A stretch of 64,000 nucleotides of DNA from Rhodococcus sp040643435. Its GTDB lineage: Bacteria > Actinomycetota > Actinomycetes > Mycobacteriales > Mycobacteriaceae. The first letter of the stretch is position 1; every line of letters begins with the position of its first letter. Shown in pieces: positions 52,904-61,067 of the stretch. The stretch covers positions 1 to 64,000 of the forward strand of contig NZ_JBEYUH010000012.1 of NCBI RefSeq assembly GCF_040643435.1, given 5' to 3'. The notes beneath the pieces were generated by a model that saw only the letters and a program-made list of their open reading frames with translations, was not told the DNA's origin and ran no database searches. The position numbers were made by a program, and so were the translations under genes.

Positions 52904-53472
52904 CGAGCCCCCTCCTCGCCGGGTCGGCTGTCACCGGACGCATAGCTACGGATCGCGGCGACGATGTTGGGGTAGGCGGCGCATCGGCACAGGTTGCCGC
53001 TCATGCGCTCGCGGATCTCCTCGTCGTCGAGTTCCGGCGCGCTTTCGAGATCTGTCGTGACGTGGCTGGGTGCACCGTCGGCGAACTCGTCGAGCATGCC
53101 CACGGCCGAACAGATCTGACCCGGCGTGCAGTAGCCGCACTGGAATGCGTCGTCCTCGATGAACTGCGCTTGGAGCGGATGCAGTCGCCCGTCGGCGAGC
53201 CCCGCGGCCGTGACAATCTCTGCGCCGTCGTGTGAGACGGCGAGCGCGAGACACGAGAGGATGCGGCGCCCGTCGAGCAGCACGGTGCACGCTCCACATT
53301 GACCGAGATCGCACCCCTTCTTCGGGGAGGTGACCCCGAGGCGGTCGCGCAGGGCGTCGAGCACGGTAGTGCGGACGTCGACGGGAACGCGGCGCTCGAC
53401 CCCGTCGACGTGGAAAGTTATGGCGAGATCGGGTTCGTGGCCGGTGTCGGTCTTCGTATCCCCGCTTGTCAT
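52900..53472 (-). CDS. Molybdenum hydroxylase 2Fe-2S subunit
   Basis: 190 aa. Plant-type ferredoxin cluster KKGCDLGQCGACTVLLDG plus the Cys in RILSC, and the C-terminal helical cluster CGYCTPGQIC and GNLCRCAAYPNI. The ATG at 53472 has GGAGG seven bases upstream. No twin-arginine signal precedes it, unlike the periplasmic E. coli PaoA, so the complex is probably cytoplasmic. It is first in the operon. Confidence 0.93.
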   Translation of the reverse strand: MTSGDTKTDTGHEPDLAITFHVDGVERRVPVDVRTTVLDALRDRLGVTSPKKGCDLGQCGACTVLLDGRRILSCLALAVSHDGAEIVTAAGLADGRLHPLQAQFIEDDAFQCGYCTPGQICSAVGMLDEFADGAPSHVTTDLESAPELDDEEIRERMSGNLCRCAAYPNIVAAIRSYASGDSRPGEEGAR

Positions 53473-53570
53473 GGGCAAACCTCCGAACGATGGGATGTGT
53501 TCGGGGCATTCCCCCAATGAACGGGATCGAACCTCCCGGCGCTCGCACCGGTCGACGGTTCCCGGAAAGA

Positions 53571-53613
53571 CACCGCGGTGCCGGAGACCTCGGGAGTCTC
53601 CGGCACCGCGGTG
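53571..53613 (-). terminator. Terminator of the FMN reductase gene
   Basis: An exact 18-bp inverted repeat (53571-53588 with 53596-53613) around a 7-base loop lies 36 bases beyond the FMN reductase stop on the minus strand. A TCTTTCC stretch follows on that strand. It separates the gene from the hydroxylase operon. Confidence 0.85.
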
Positions 53614-53648
53614 CGGATCGGTAAGTGCCGCCTCTCGGCGGACGTCGA

Positions 53649-54206
53649 TCAGGCGTTCGCGAGCTCCTTCGTGGCCTCGGTGAGCGCAGCGACGAGTGCG
53701 GTGATCTGCTGGGCCGTCTCGGCGTGCTCCTTGGGGTGCTCTCCGCCGAACTTGCCGAAGGTTTCACCCACGGACAGCGACCCGCCCTCGACGACCCGGC
53801 CACCCGCGATACCGACGGACTTGACCGTGTCTTCGAGCGCCCACTTCGCGGCGTTCTGGCTGGGCGACTGGCTGACGACGGCGACGGGCTTGCCGTTCAG
53901 CGCGCCGGCACCGTAAGGCCGCGACAGCCAGTCGACGGCGTTCTTGAGCACCGCAGAGGTGGTGCCGTTGTACTCGGGCGTGACCAGCAGCACGGCGTCG
54001 GCCTCGGCTGCTGCGTCGCGCAGGGCCGCGGCAGCTGCAGGCACGGCTTCGCCGTCGAGGTCCTCGTTGTAGAAGGGAACGTCGGCGAGGCCCCCGTAGA
54101 GGGTCACCTCGACGTTCTCGGCAGCGACGGCAGCGGCGGTCTCGGCCAGCAGACGGGAGACGGATCCCTCGCGCAGGCTACCGACAAGGGCGAGAACTCG
54201 GGTCAT
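53649..54206 (-). CDS. NADPH-dependent FMN reductase (Rv3054c-like)
   Basis: 185 aa flavodoxin-fold reductase (SsuE/ChrR-type). The N-terminal FMN loop is LALVGSLREGSVSRLLAET (about 4-22), then LLVTPEYNGTTSAVLKNAVDWL (about 75-96), the family hallmark. It probably reduces FMN or quinones with NADPH. The ATG at 54206 has GAGG nine bases upstream; an ATG three codons earlier is a weaker option. A TetR gene is divergent with a palindrome between, so it is likely the TetR target. Confidence 0.9.
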   Translation of the reverse strand: MTRVLALVGSLREGSVSRLLAETAAAVAAENVEVTLYGGLADVPFYNEDLDGEAVPAAAAALRDAAAEADAVLLVTPEYNGTTSAVLKNAVDWLSRPYGAGALNGKPVAVVSQSPSQNAAKWALEDTVKSVGIAGGRVVEGGSLSVGETFGKFGGEHPKEHAETAQQITALVAALTEATKELANA

Positions 54207-54247
54207 GGGAAACATCCTCGGATCGAAGTGATTGACTGTGAAATGAT

Positions 54248-54267
54248 AAACGGACCGCAGTCCGTTT
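54248..54267. promoter_or_regulatory. TetR operator between FMN reductase and TetR genes
   Basis: AAACGGAC (54248-54255) and GTCCGTTT (54260-54267) are a perfect 8-bp dyad with a CGCA centre, in the middle of the 91-base divergent gap. It is the natural operator for the adjacent TetR protein, controlling both genes. Confidence 0.75.
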
Positions 54268-54297
54268 CTATTCCCGCCCCCGCTAGAGTGTGATCTT

Positions 54298-54933
54298 GTG
54301 AACACTCGCCCCCTGCCTCTCGCGGACGATCGGTCCTCCGAACGGGGCGATGCGGCACGGAACCGCACCCGGTTGCTCGAGGCGGCTGCTCTCCTCGTCG
54401 CCGAGCGCGGTGTCGATGCAGTGACGATGGATGACGTGGCGGCGCGCGCGGGTGTCGGCAAGGGCACGGTCTTCCGCAGGTTCGGCTCGCGTGCCGGGCT
54501 CGTTCGTGCCCTGCTCGACCACAGCGAGCGCGAGTTCCAGCAGGGTTTCCTGTTCGGTCCGCCGCCCCTGGGCCCGGACGCCGAGCCCCTCGACCGGCTC
54601 GTGGCGTTCGGCCGTGCGCGCATCGAACTCGTCGAGGTCCAGGGCGAACTCCTCCGCGCGGCCGAATCCGCCGCGGAGTCGCACTATTTTGCCCCTTCCC
54701 ATCTCGTCTCGCTCACCCACGTCGACGCCCTGCTGCGCGCCGCCGGGGTCGGCGGCGACACCCGCCTCCTCGCGACCTCACTGGTTGCCTCGCTCGAGGC
54801 CACACTCGTACTCCACCAGTGGCGCGAACTCGGCTATCCCCTCCGGCAACTCGCGGACAACTGGGCCGAACTGGCCCACCGAGTCGTGACCGGCACAAGC
54901 GCATCCGCGCGGGACACCCGCGTCGTAACGTGA
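54298..54933 (+). CDS. TetR family transcriptional regulator (Rv3055-like)
   Basis: 211 aa. The N-terminal helix-turn-helix is typical of TetR: LLEAAALLVAERGVDAVTMD (about 27-46), DVAARAGVGKGTVFRRFGSRAGL (47-69). The C-terminal ligand domain is unassigned. It is divergent from the FMN reductase, so it most likely represses itself and the reductase via the palindrome at 54248. The GTG start lies 8 bases after TAGAGT, suggesting leaderless initiation. The -10 of the following gene lies inside its 3' end. Confidence 0.9.
   Translation: MNTRPLPLADDRSSERGDAARNRTRLLEAAALLVAERGVDAVTMDDVAARAGVGKGTVFRRFGSRAGLVRALLDHSEREFQQGFLFGPPPLGPDAEPLDRLVAFGRARIELVEVQGELLRAAESAAESHYFAPSHLVSLTHVDALLRAAGVGGDTRLLATSLVASLEATLVLHQWRELGYPLRQLADNWAELAHRVVTGTSASARDTRVVT
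54926..54931 (+). promoter_or_regulatory. -10 hexamer of the first META lipoprotein gene (leaderless)
   Basis: TAACGT followed by 6 bases and the ATG at 54938. It sits inside the TetR 3' end. Confidence 0.45.
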
Positions 54934-54937
54934 CCGC

Positions 54938-55729
54938 ATGATGCGAATTCTCCGGATGTCGGCACTTCTGTTGCCGGCCGTCGCCGCGGCGGCGTGCAGC
55001 GCCGGTACCGAGTCATCCGATCCCGCCTCCCCCGACGACCTCATCGGCCGCACGTTCGTCTCGACGGGCGTGACCGGAACTCCGATCCCGGGCGACGGGC
55101 CGATGATCGTCGGCTTCCCCGAGAACGGTCGGATCACCGCAACCGCCGGATGCAACCGATTCACCGGAGCGGTGGATCTCGCCGACGGCACCGTGAGAAC
55201 GCAGGATCTCGCGAGCACGATGATGGCCTGTTCACCGGATCGGGAGGGCGCGGACGAGTGGCTCGGCTCGTTGCTCGGCGCCGGGCCGCGCTGGTCGCTC
55301 GACGGGGACGAGTTCACACTGACCACCGACGATTCGACCGTCACCTTCGAGGACGAGAAGGTCGCCGACCCCGATCTGCCGATCACCGGCACCGAATGGG
55401 GGGTGACCGCACTGCGCACCGAAGACGCGGTGGTCTCGTCGGTCGCCCTCAAGAACGCTGCGCCCACGCTCCGGATCTCCGAGGACGGAACGGTCGCCGG
55501 CCGCACGGGCTGCAACGACTTCAGTGGTTCCGCAGAGGTGGGTGACGATGTGATTCTCTTCGAACCGCTCACGATGACCAGGGCGGCGTGCAGCGATCCG
55601 GAGGCCACAGGAATCGAGACGCACATCCTCGAGGTTCTGACCGGCGAGACGACCTACCGCGTGGACGGGTCGTCCATGAGCCTCACCGCACCGAACGGTG
55701 TCGACGGATTGGACTTCACGGCACGCTGA
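54938..55729 (+). CDS. Lipoprotein with two META (HslJ-like) domains
   Basis: 263 aa. Signal peptide with AAAC lipobox and lipidated Cys20. Two META repeats follow: the first (about 35-135) has ATAGCNRFTGAVDL and TMMACSPDREGAD; the second (about 150-255) has GRTGCNDFSGSAEV and MTRAACSDPEATG. The paired Cys in each repeat (GCN and the later AC) may form disulfides. META/HslJ domains are linked to envelope stress or inhibitor binding; the function here is unknown. It starts 5 bases after the TetR stop and a related single-domain gene follows. Confidence 0.82.
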   Translation: MMRILRMSALLLPAVAAAACSAGTESSDPASPDDLIGRTFVSTGVTGTPIPGDGPMIVGFPENGRITATAGCNRFTGAVDLADGTVRTQDLASTMMACSPDREGADEWLGSLLGAGPRWSLDGDEFTLTTDDSTVTFEDEKVADPDLPITGTEWGVTALRTEDAVVSSVALKNAAPTLRISEDGTVAGRTGCNDFSGSAEVGDDVILFEPLTMTRAACSDPEATGIETHILEVLTGETTYRVDGSSMSLTAPNGVDGLDFTAR

Positions 55730-55743
55730 ACACGCTCGGTACC

Positions 55744-56178
55744 GTGAGACGCATGCCCGGAGCTTCCCGTGTGGTCGCCGTACTCGCACTGGGTTCGGTG
55801 CTGTCCGGGTGCGGGGGTGGAGAATCCGGATCCTCGTCGTCCGACCCGGTGGGCCGGCGTTACGTCTCCACCGAGATCGAGGGCCGGCCGATACCGGGAG
55901 GCGGACCGCTCGAGTTGTCCTTCCCTGCCGTCGAGCGTCTCGCCGCGACCGCCGGCTGCAACCGGTTCACCGGTACCGCCGACTTCTCCGGCGGGACGAT
56001 CCGCGCCGGAAATCTGGCGTCCACCAGAATGGTGTGCCCTCCCCCGCGGAACGGAGCCGACGACTGGGTGCAGACACTGTTCGCAGGCCGGCCACGCTGG
56101 ACATCGGACGGGGAGGTACTCACGCTGACCACCGGTTCGGTGACCGTCACGCTCACCGAACGCACGAACGGGCGGTGA
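55744..56178 (+). CDS. Single-META-domain lipoprotein, paralogue of the preceding gene
   Basis: 144 aa from the GTG at 55744. This start gives a signal peptide with two arginines; an ATG at 55753 is possible. The lipobox is LSGC with Cys23. One META domain (about 35-140) contains RLAATAGCNRFTGTADFS and ASTRMVCPPPRNGADDW, close to the first repeat of the upstream protein, so the pair arose by tandem duplication with loss of a repeat. It is 14 bases downstream. Confidence 0.78.
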   Translation: MRRMPGASRVVAVLALGSVLSGCGGGESGSSSSDPVGRRYVSTEIEGRPIPGGGPLELSFPAVERLAATAGCNRFTGTADFSGGTIRAGNLASTRMVCPPPRNGADDWVQTLFAGRPRWTSDGEVLTLTTGSVTVTLTERTNGR

Positions 56179-56189
56179 ACGACGAGCCG

Positions 56190-56738
56190 TCAGTACCGCT
56201 CGGCGAGCCACCGTGCGAGTTCCTGCGCACTCCGGTCGACCTGCTTCGGCCAGTCCAGCGCCGAATCGTCGGCCTGATCGCTCACGTGCTTGACGAGCCG
56301 GCAGCGCGCACCCATACGGCGAGCCGCACAGGCGACGGCGAATCCTTCCATGTCGACGAGATCGGCACGGGCGGCGAGCGCGTCGCGGACCTGCTCGTCG
56401 GACACGAACGAATCACCCGTAGCCAGGACGCTGCCGTCTCCGTCGGAGATCTCGACGACGTCATCGACCGGGTGACCGAGGCTCTTCAGGATCTCACTGC
56501 TGATGTCGTGATTGAGGACGGTGGACGGGAGGAACAGGCCCGCGTGGTGGGTGCGCAGTGCGCCGGCGGTTCCGATGTTCACGACGAGCGGTCGCGCGTC
56601 GGCCGGATACGCCGCGAGGGCCGCCGTCACGGCAATGGCCGCATCCACCTTCCCGATCCCGGTGATCACCGTCTCGTAGCGGTCCGGGACATGCGCCGCC
56701 TCGGCGCGGGTAGCGGATACGACGAGGATCCCGTTCAC
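56190..56738 (-). CDS. Nucleosidase of the PNP/UDP phosphorylase superfamily
   Basis: 182 aa, shorter than typical MTA/SAH nucleosidases (~230). Motifs: VITGIGKVDAAIAV (substrate loop), VVNIGTAGALRT and LVDMEGFAVACAARRMG, whose DMEG Glu/Asp match the nucleoside-binding residues of the Pfs class. It probably hydrolyses 5'-methylthioadenosine, S-adenosylhomocysteine or a similar nucleoside. The GTG at 56738 has GGAGG six bases upstream and overlaps the preceding stop by 4 bases. Confidence 0.82.
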   Translation of the reverse strand: MNGILVVSATRAEAAHVPDRYETVITGIGKVDAAIAVTAALAAYPADARPLVVNIGTAGALRTHHAGLFLPSTVLNHDISSEILKSLGHPVDDVVEISDGDGSVLATGDSFVSDEQVRDALAARADLVDMEGFAVACAARRMGARCRLVKHVSDQADDSALDWPKQVDRSAQELARWLAERY

Positions 56739-57511
56739 GTAATGCCTCCGAGTTCGAGGGTCTCGAGTGCCGCCTGGTGCAGCGCCCGCCCGTATCCGGC
56801 ACCGTATCCCGCCGCGTGGACCGCCAAGGGATGCAACTGGTGCACGGGCACTCGCTGTCTCCATCCGGCACGTAGCGGATGCGCCGACTCGTATCCCTCC
56901 ACGACACGGTCGAGATGTGGGCAGCCGAAGAGCGCGAGCATCGCCAGATCCGTTTCGCGATGGCCTCCGTGCGCGGCCGGGTCGATCAGGACCACACCAC
57001 TCGGCGACCACAGCACGTTGCCGTTCCACAGATCGCCGTGCAGGCGTGCGGGCGGGTCCTGATCGTCGAAGGCGCCGTCCTCGACGAGCTCGCAGGCGGT
57101 CTCGATGTCGCGGCGCTGGAGGTCGGTGACGCTCCCGGCGTCGACAGCGATCCGCAGGAACGGAAGCACCCGTTCGGCGACGTAGAACTGTCCCCATCGT
57201 GCGTGCACGGTGCGGCTCATGGGACGGCGACCGATGAACAGTTGCCCGTCGTACCCGTCGGGGGCCGCACCGAAGCCGCCCGCGCCCGCATCGTGCATCG
57301 CGGCGAGCACGGCACCGAACCGGCGTGCGGCATCGGCCGAGGGGTCCGCCTCGACGATCCTGTCGAGTTCGATGTGATGCGCACCCACATCCCGCACCCC
57401 TGCGACCGGCATGCCGGCGGCCGCGAGCCAGGACAGTCCCGCCGCCTCGGCGCGGAAGAAGTCGGGGTGCGCGTGGGAATCATGTTTGCGGAAGGCATCT
57501 GCGTCGCTCAC
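56735..57511 (-). CDS. Fructosamine kinase/phosphotransferase family protein
   Basis: 258 aa. Protein-kinase-like fold of the fructosamine-3-kinase family: N-terminal FRAEAAGLSWLAAAGMPV, catalytic loop RLHGDLWNGNVLW (about 170-182) with the catalytic Asp, and metal loop LIDPAAHGGHRETDLAML. Family members phosphorylate ketoamine-modified proteins to trigger deglycation. The GTG start is at 57511, as an ATG one base off is blocked by a stop. Its stop overlaps the nucleosidase start. Divergent from nadE. Confidence 0.85.
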   Translation of the reverse strand: MSDADAFRKHDSHAHPDFFRAEAAGLSWLAAAGMPVAGVRDVGAHHIELDRIVEADPSADAARRFGAVLAAMHDAGAGGFGAAPDGYDGQLFIGRRPMSRTVHARWGQFYVAERVLPFLRIAVDAGSVTDLQRRDIETACELVEDGAFDDQDPPARLHGDLWNGNVLWSPSGVVLIDPAAHGGHRETDLAMLALFGCPHLDRVVEGYESAHPLRAGWRQRVPVHQLHPLAVHAAGYGAGYGRALHQAALETLELGGIT

Positions 57512-57571
57512 ATTTCGAGTGTGCCTGTGCACCCACTTCACCGTTGTATCGCGGCAGTAACACGAGCGCGC

Positions 57572-57577
57572 TAGGGT
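57572..57577 (+). promoter_or_regulatory. -10 hexamer of nadE (leaderless)
   Basis: TAGGGT followed by 7 bases and the ATG at 57585, with no Shine-Dalgarno. Confidence 0.55.
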
Positions 57578-57584
57578 TTTCCAG

Positions 57585-58421
57585 ATGACGAACCTTCGCG
57601 ATCGGATCATCGAAGAACTCGGGGTGAAGCCCACCATCGACGCTCGCGCCGAGATCGACTCACGGGTGCAGTTTCTCGCCGACTACCTGCGTAGCACTCC
57701 GGCGAAGGGGTTCGTGCTCGGGATCAGCGGCGGCCAGGACAGCACGCTCGCGGGAAAGCTGTCCCAGCTCGCAGCGGAGAAATTGCGTGCCGAAGGCCAC
57801 CCCGCCGAGTTCGTCGCGGTCCGGCTGCCCTACGGCAAGCAGGCCGATGAGCACGATGCCCTCGTCTCCTTGGAGTTCATCTGTGCCGACCGGACTCTCG
57901 GAGTCGATGTGCAACCCGGCGCCCACGCGACGGCCGTGGAGGTCGCCCGCGCGCTGTACGGGGCCGAGACCCGCCTGCGCGATTTCGTGCGCGGCAACAT
58001 CAAGGCACGCGAGCGCATGATGGTCCAGTACGCGATCGCCGGCGAACTCGGCTACCTCGTGGTCGGTACCGATCACGCTGCCGAAGCAGTGACCGGCTTC
58101 TACACCAAGTACGGCGACGGTGGTGTGGACATCACTCCTCTGGCCGGGCTGACGAAGCGGCAGGGCGCCGAGCTGCTGCGTGAACTCGGCGCACCGGAGA
58201 GTACGTGGAAGAAGATCCCCACCGCGGACCTCGAGGACGACCGTCCCGCCCTGCCGGACGAGGAAGCACTCGGCATGACCTACAGCGAGATCGACGACTA
58301 TCTCGAAGGCAAAGAGGTCACCGACGACCTGAGCGAACGCCTCGAAGCGAAGTTCCTCGAGACGCGGCACAAGCGTGTGATGCCGGTGGCGCCCTTCGAC
58401 ACCTGGTGGCGGGAGACCTAG
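57585..58421 (+). CDS. nadE: NAD synthetase, ammonia-dependent type
   Basis: 278 aa, the length of stand-alone ammonia-type NadE (E. coli type), without the glutaminase domain of the ~680-aa actinobacterial form. The PP-loop is LGISGGQDSTLAGKL (about 45-59). Substrate-binding VVGTDHAAEAVTGFYTKYGDGG and a C-terminal ETRHKRVMPVAPFDTWWR complete the picture. It makes NAD from deamido-NAD. Its 3' end overlaps convergent moaD by 4 bases. Confidence 0.95.
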   Translation: MTNLRDRIIEELGVKPTIDARAEIDSRVQFLADYLRSTPAKGFVLGISGGQDSTLAGKLSQLAAEKLRAEGHPAEFVAVRLPYGKQADEHDALVSLEFICADRTLGVDVQPGAHATAVEVARALYGAETRLRDFVRGNIKARERMMVQYAIAGELGYLVVGTDHAAEAVTGFYTKYGDGGVDITPLAGLTKRQGAELLRELGAPESTWKKIPTADLEDDRPALPDEEALGMTYSEIDDYLEGKEVTDDLSERLEAKFLETRHKRVMPVAPFDTWWRET

Positions 58422-58696
58422 CCCCCTGCGAAGGGCGGCAGGACGTCCACCCGGGATCCGGCCCGGCGGCCGAGGTCCCGGGTGAGTTCGCCGGTCCCGC
58501 CCTCGCCCGGCTCGAGCAGATATGCGGCAACCGACAGGACGCGCTCCATGTCGGGCCCGTAGCGGTCGACGAGAACGGCACGCAGCGCGCCGAGCTCGGC
58601 ACCCTCCGGCAGTTCGATCGTGTCCTTCTCCCGTCCGGCCGCATCGGCTGCGGCCGCGAAGTACCGCACCTCGATCCCGGTCGTCACTTCAGCCAC
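58418..58696 (-). CDS. moaD: Molybdopterin synthase small subunit (MoaD/ThiS family)
   Basis: 92 aa ubiquitin-like sulfur carrier ending in the required Gly-Gly (LPPFAGG). With VRYFAAAADAAGR and the ELPEGAELGALRAVL region it is typical of MoaD. The C-terminal glycine is thiocarboxylated and donates sulfur to precursor Z together with MoaE (62055). It overlaps the moaA 3' end by 8 bases, so it is coupled to moaA. Confidence 0.9.
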   Translation of the reverse strand: MAEVTTGIEVRYFAAAADAAGREKDTIELPEGAELGALRAVLVDRYGPDMERVLSVAAYLLEPGEGGTGELTRDLGRRAGSRVDVLPPFAGG

Positions 58697-59747
58697 CGAT
58701 AGCTCCCATGCTGCGCTGCGGCGGCGCGAAATCCGCCGCGTCCATACCGTGTCCGGCCCATTTGTTCCACATCGCCCCGCGCCACAGTGCAGCGAGTTCG
58801 TCGTCGCTCGCGCCGCCGCGCAACGCGGCGCGCAGGTCCGTCTCCCGGTCGCTGAACAGGCAGGATCGCACCGTGCCCTCTGCCGTCAGGCGGGTTCGGT
58901 CGCAGTCGGCGCAGAACGAACGCGTCACGGAGGCGATGATCCCGACGCTCGCCGGCCCACCGTCGACGAGCCAGCGTTCGGCCGGCGCCGACGGATCCTC
59001 GCGTTCGGTCTCCGTGAGCGAGAAGCGCCGTCCGAGTACCTCGAGCAGAGCCTCGGCCGGCACCATCTGCGAACGCGCCCAGGTGTGGTCGGCGTCGAGC
59101 GGCATCTGCTCGATGAATCGCAGTTCCGCCCCCTCGTCGAGGCACCATGCGAGCAGGTCCGGCGCGCCCGCGAGGGTCTCCGGCATGAGCACGGCGTTGA
59201 CCTTGATCCGGGTGAACCCGGCGGACGACGCTGCGCGGATACCCGCGAGGACCGAGTCGAGCCGGTCGCGGCGGGTCAGCCGGGCGAAATGGTCGCGGTC
59301 GAGTGTGTCGAGCGAGATGTTCACGCGGGTGAGCCCCGCGTCGGCGAGCTTCCCAGCGCGATGTGCGAGCCCCACCGCGTTGGTCGTCAGCGCCATCGGC
59401 AGACCCGGCGTCTGCCGGGCGCATCCGGCGATGATGTCCTCGAGGTCGCGGCGCATGAGGGGTTCTCCGCCGGTGAAGCGCACCTCGTGGACGCCGAGAT
59501 GCTCGGTCGCGATCCCCACCAGACGCACGATCTCCGAGGTGGTGAGCAGCTTCTCGCGAGGGATCTCGGGGAGTCCTTCGGCCGGCATGCAATAGGTGCA
59601 GCGCAACGAACACTTCTCGGTGAGGGACACACGCAGATCGCGGGCGATGCGACCGAAACGGTCGACGAGCTCGGGCACCTCGGGCCGGTCGGACACGTCG
59701 TCCGTGCGATCACGCACGGAGGGCATGCCCACATCAACTGTCGTCAT
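58689..59747 (-). CDS. moaA: GTP 3',8-cyclase (radical SAM)
   Basis: 352 aa. First step of molybdenum cofactor synthesis: GTP to (8S)-cyclo-GTP. The SAM-cluster cysteines are in KCSLRCTYCMPAEGLPE (about 44-60), the SAM-binding GGEPLMRRDLEDII follows, and the C-terminal cluster has FCADCDRTRLTAEG plus CLFSD. It ends SMGAIGG, the Gly-Gly tail needed for activity. The start at 59747 is chosen by family length; the open frame extends upstream. It is divergent from moeA. Confidence 0.95.
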   Translation of the reverse strand: MTTVDVGMPSVRDRTDDVSDRPEVPELVDRFGRIARDLRVSLTEKCSLRCTYCMPAEGLPEIPREKLLTTSEIVRLVGIATEHLGVHEVRFTGGEPLMRRDLEDIIAGCARQTPGLPMALTTNAVGLAHRAGKLADAGLTRVNISLDTLDRDHFARLTRRDRLDSVLAGIRAASSAGFTRIKVNAVLMPETLAGAPDLLAWCLDEGAELRFIEQMPLDADHTWARSQMVPAEALLEVLGRRFSLTETEREDPSAPAERWLVDGGPASVGIIASVTRSFCADCDRTRLTAEGTVRSCLFSDRETDLRAALRGGASDDELAALWRGAMWNKWAGHGMDAADFAPPQRSMGAIGG

Positions 59748-59864
59748 CCGGCCATCGCTTTCATACAGCACAGTATGCCCATCACCGGGCATGGTCACAC
59801 GGCATCCGGACACACGGCACACAATCGGCGCATCGTCGTCTCCGGAGTGTGGGCATCCTGGGCC

Positions 59865-59870
59865 TAGGAT
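59865..59870 (+). promoter_or_regulatory. -10 hexamer of moeA (leaderless)
   Basis: TAGGAT followed by 6 bases and the ATG at 59877. Confidence 0.5.
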
Positions 59871-59876
59871 GACGGC

Positions 59877-61067
59877 ATGACGAGCGCCAGGCGGTCCGTG
59901 GAGGAACACGAACAGCACGTGGCGGCGCTGCTGGAACCGCTCCGGGCGAGGAGCGCCTCGCGGGTGCCGCTCGCCCATGCACTCGACCGCACACTCTCGG
60001 AGGATGTCGACTCACCGATCGACCTGCCACCCTTCCGTAACTCCCAGATGGACGGCTACGCGGTACGCGCACGCGATCTCTCGTCGATTCCCGCGGACCT
60101 GCCCGTGCAGGGTGTCCTCGCCGCCGGCGACACAGTTGCCGCACTCGCACCGGGCCGGGCGCTGAAGATCATGACCGGCGCCCCGGTCCCCGAGGGCGCC
60201 GACGCCGTCGTCCCCGTCGAGGACACCCGTGCCGCCGACGCGGCCACCGTGACCGTCGAGCGCAGCGTGACGCCCGGGACCTATGTGCGTGAGGCCGGAA
60301 GCGACGTCCGCAAGGGCGATCTGCTGCTTCCCGCCGGCACGGTGCTCGCCGCACGCCACATCGCCGTCCTCGCCGCCGTCGGTCTCACCTGGGTTCCCGT
60401 GCGTCCGCGGCCGCGGGTGGCGATCATCTCCACCGGCAGCGAGCTCGTCACGGCCGGGAGCGAACTGGGCCCCGGCCAGATCTTCAATTCCAACGGCCCT
60501 GCGCTGGCTGCGAGCGCGTCGGCCAACGGTGCGGATGTCGTCGCCATCGACCATTGCCACGACGATCCGGACGAGTTCGTGAAGATGCTCGACCACGCTC
60601 TGCGCGTCGCCGACCTGGTCCTCACCTCGGGCGGAGTGTCGAAAGGCGATTTCGAGGTCGTGAAGGACACTCTCGGTCCTCGGGGCGGTGAGTTCGTCTC
60701 GGTGGCGATGCAGCCGGGCGGCCCTCAGGGCACGGCGGTGCTCGAGGGTGTCCCGATCCTCACCTTCCCCGGAAATCCCGTCAGCGCCCTCGTCTCGTTC
60801 GAGGTGTTCGCGCGACCGGCGTTGCGGGCCGCGGCCGGATACCGGCCCGTCGTGTGCGAAGAACTGCCGCTCACCACCGGACTCACATCGATCCCCGGGC
60901 GACGGCAGTTTCTGCGGGGACGGCTCGACGACAACGGCGTGACTCCCTTCCGCGGGCACGGATCGCACCTCGTCGCCGGACTCGCCGCAGCCGACGTCCT
61001 CCTCGACATTCCTGCCGACACCACCTCCCTCGAAGCCGGAGACCTCGTGAAAGTACGGATTCTGTGA
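59877..61067 (+). CDS. moeA: Molybdopterin molybdenumtransferase
   Basis: 396 aa, standard MoeA length. It inserts molybdate into adenylated molybdopterin. Signatures: PFRNSQMDGYAVRA (about 51-64, domain with the catalytic Asp), GDLLLPAGTVL, VAIISTGSELV (MPT-binding) and LTSGGVSKGDFEVVKD. It is first in the moeA-moaCB-moaE run; moaCB overlaps its stop by 4 bases. Confidence 0.94.
   Translation: MTSARRSVEEHEQHVAALLEPLRARSASRVPLAHALDRTLSEDVDSPIDLPPFRNSQMDGYAVRARDLSSIPADLPVQGVLAAGDTVAALAPGRALKIMTGAPVPEGADAVVPVEDTRAADAATVTVERSVTPGTYVREAGSDVRKGDLLLPAGTVLAARHIAVLAAVGLTWVPVRPRPRVAIISTGSELVTAGSELGPGQIFNSNGPALAASASANGADVVAIDHCHDDPDEFVKMLDHALRVADLVLTSGGVSKGDFEVVKDTLGPRGGEFVSVAMQPGGPQGTAVLEGVPILTFPGNPVSALVSFEVFARPALRAAAGYRPVVCEELPLTTGLTSIPGRRQFLRGRLDDNGVTPFRGHGSHLVAGLAAADVLLDIPADTTSLEAGDLVKVRIL

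Noticed and set aside
59748..59876. Possible Moco riboswitch or operator between moaA and moeA
   Set aside because: Only a 6-bp hairpin (59775-59780 with 59787-59792) is visible; the gap is too short and lacks the multi-stem Moco riboswitch architecture.
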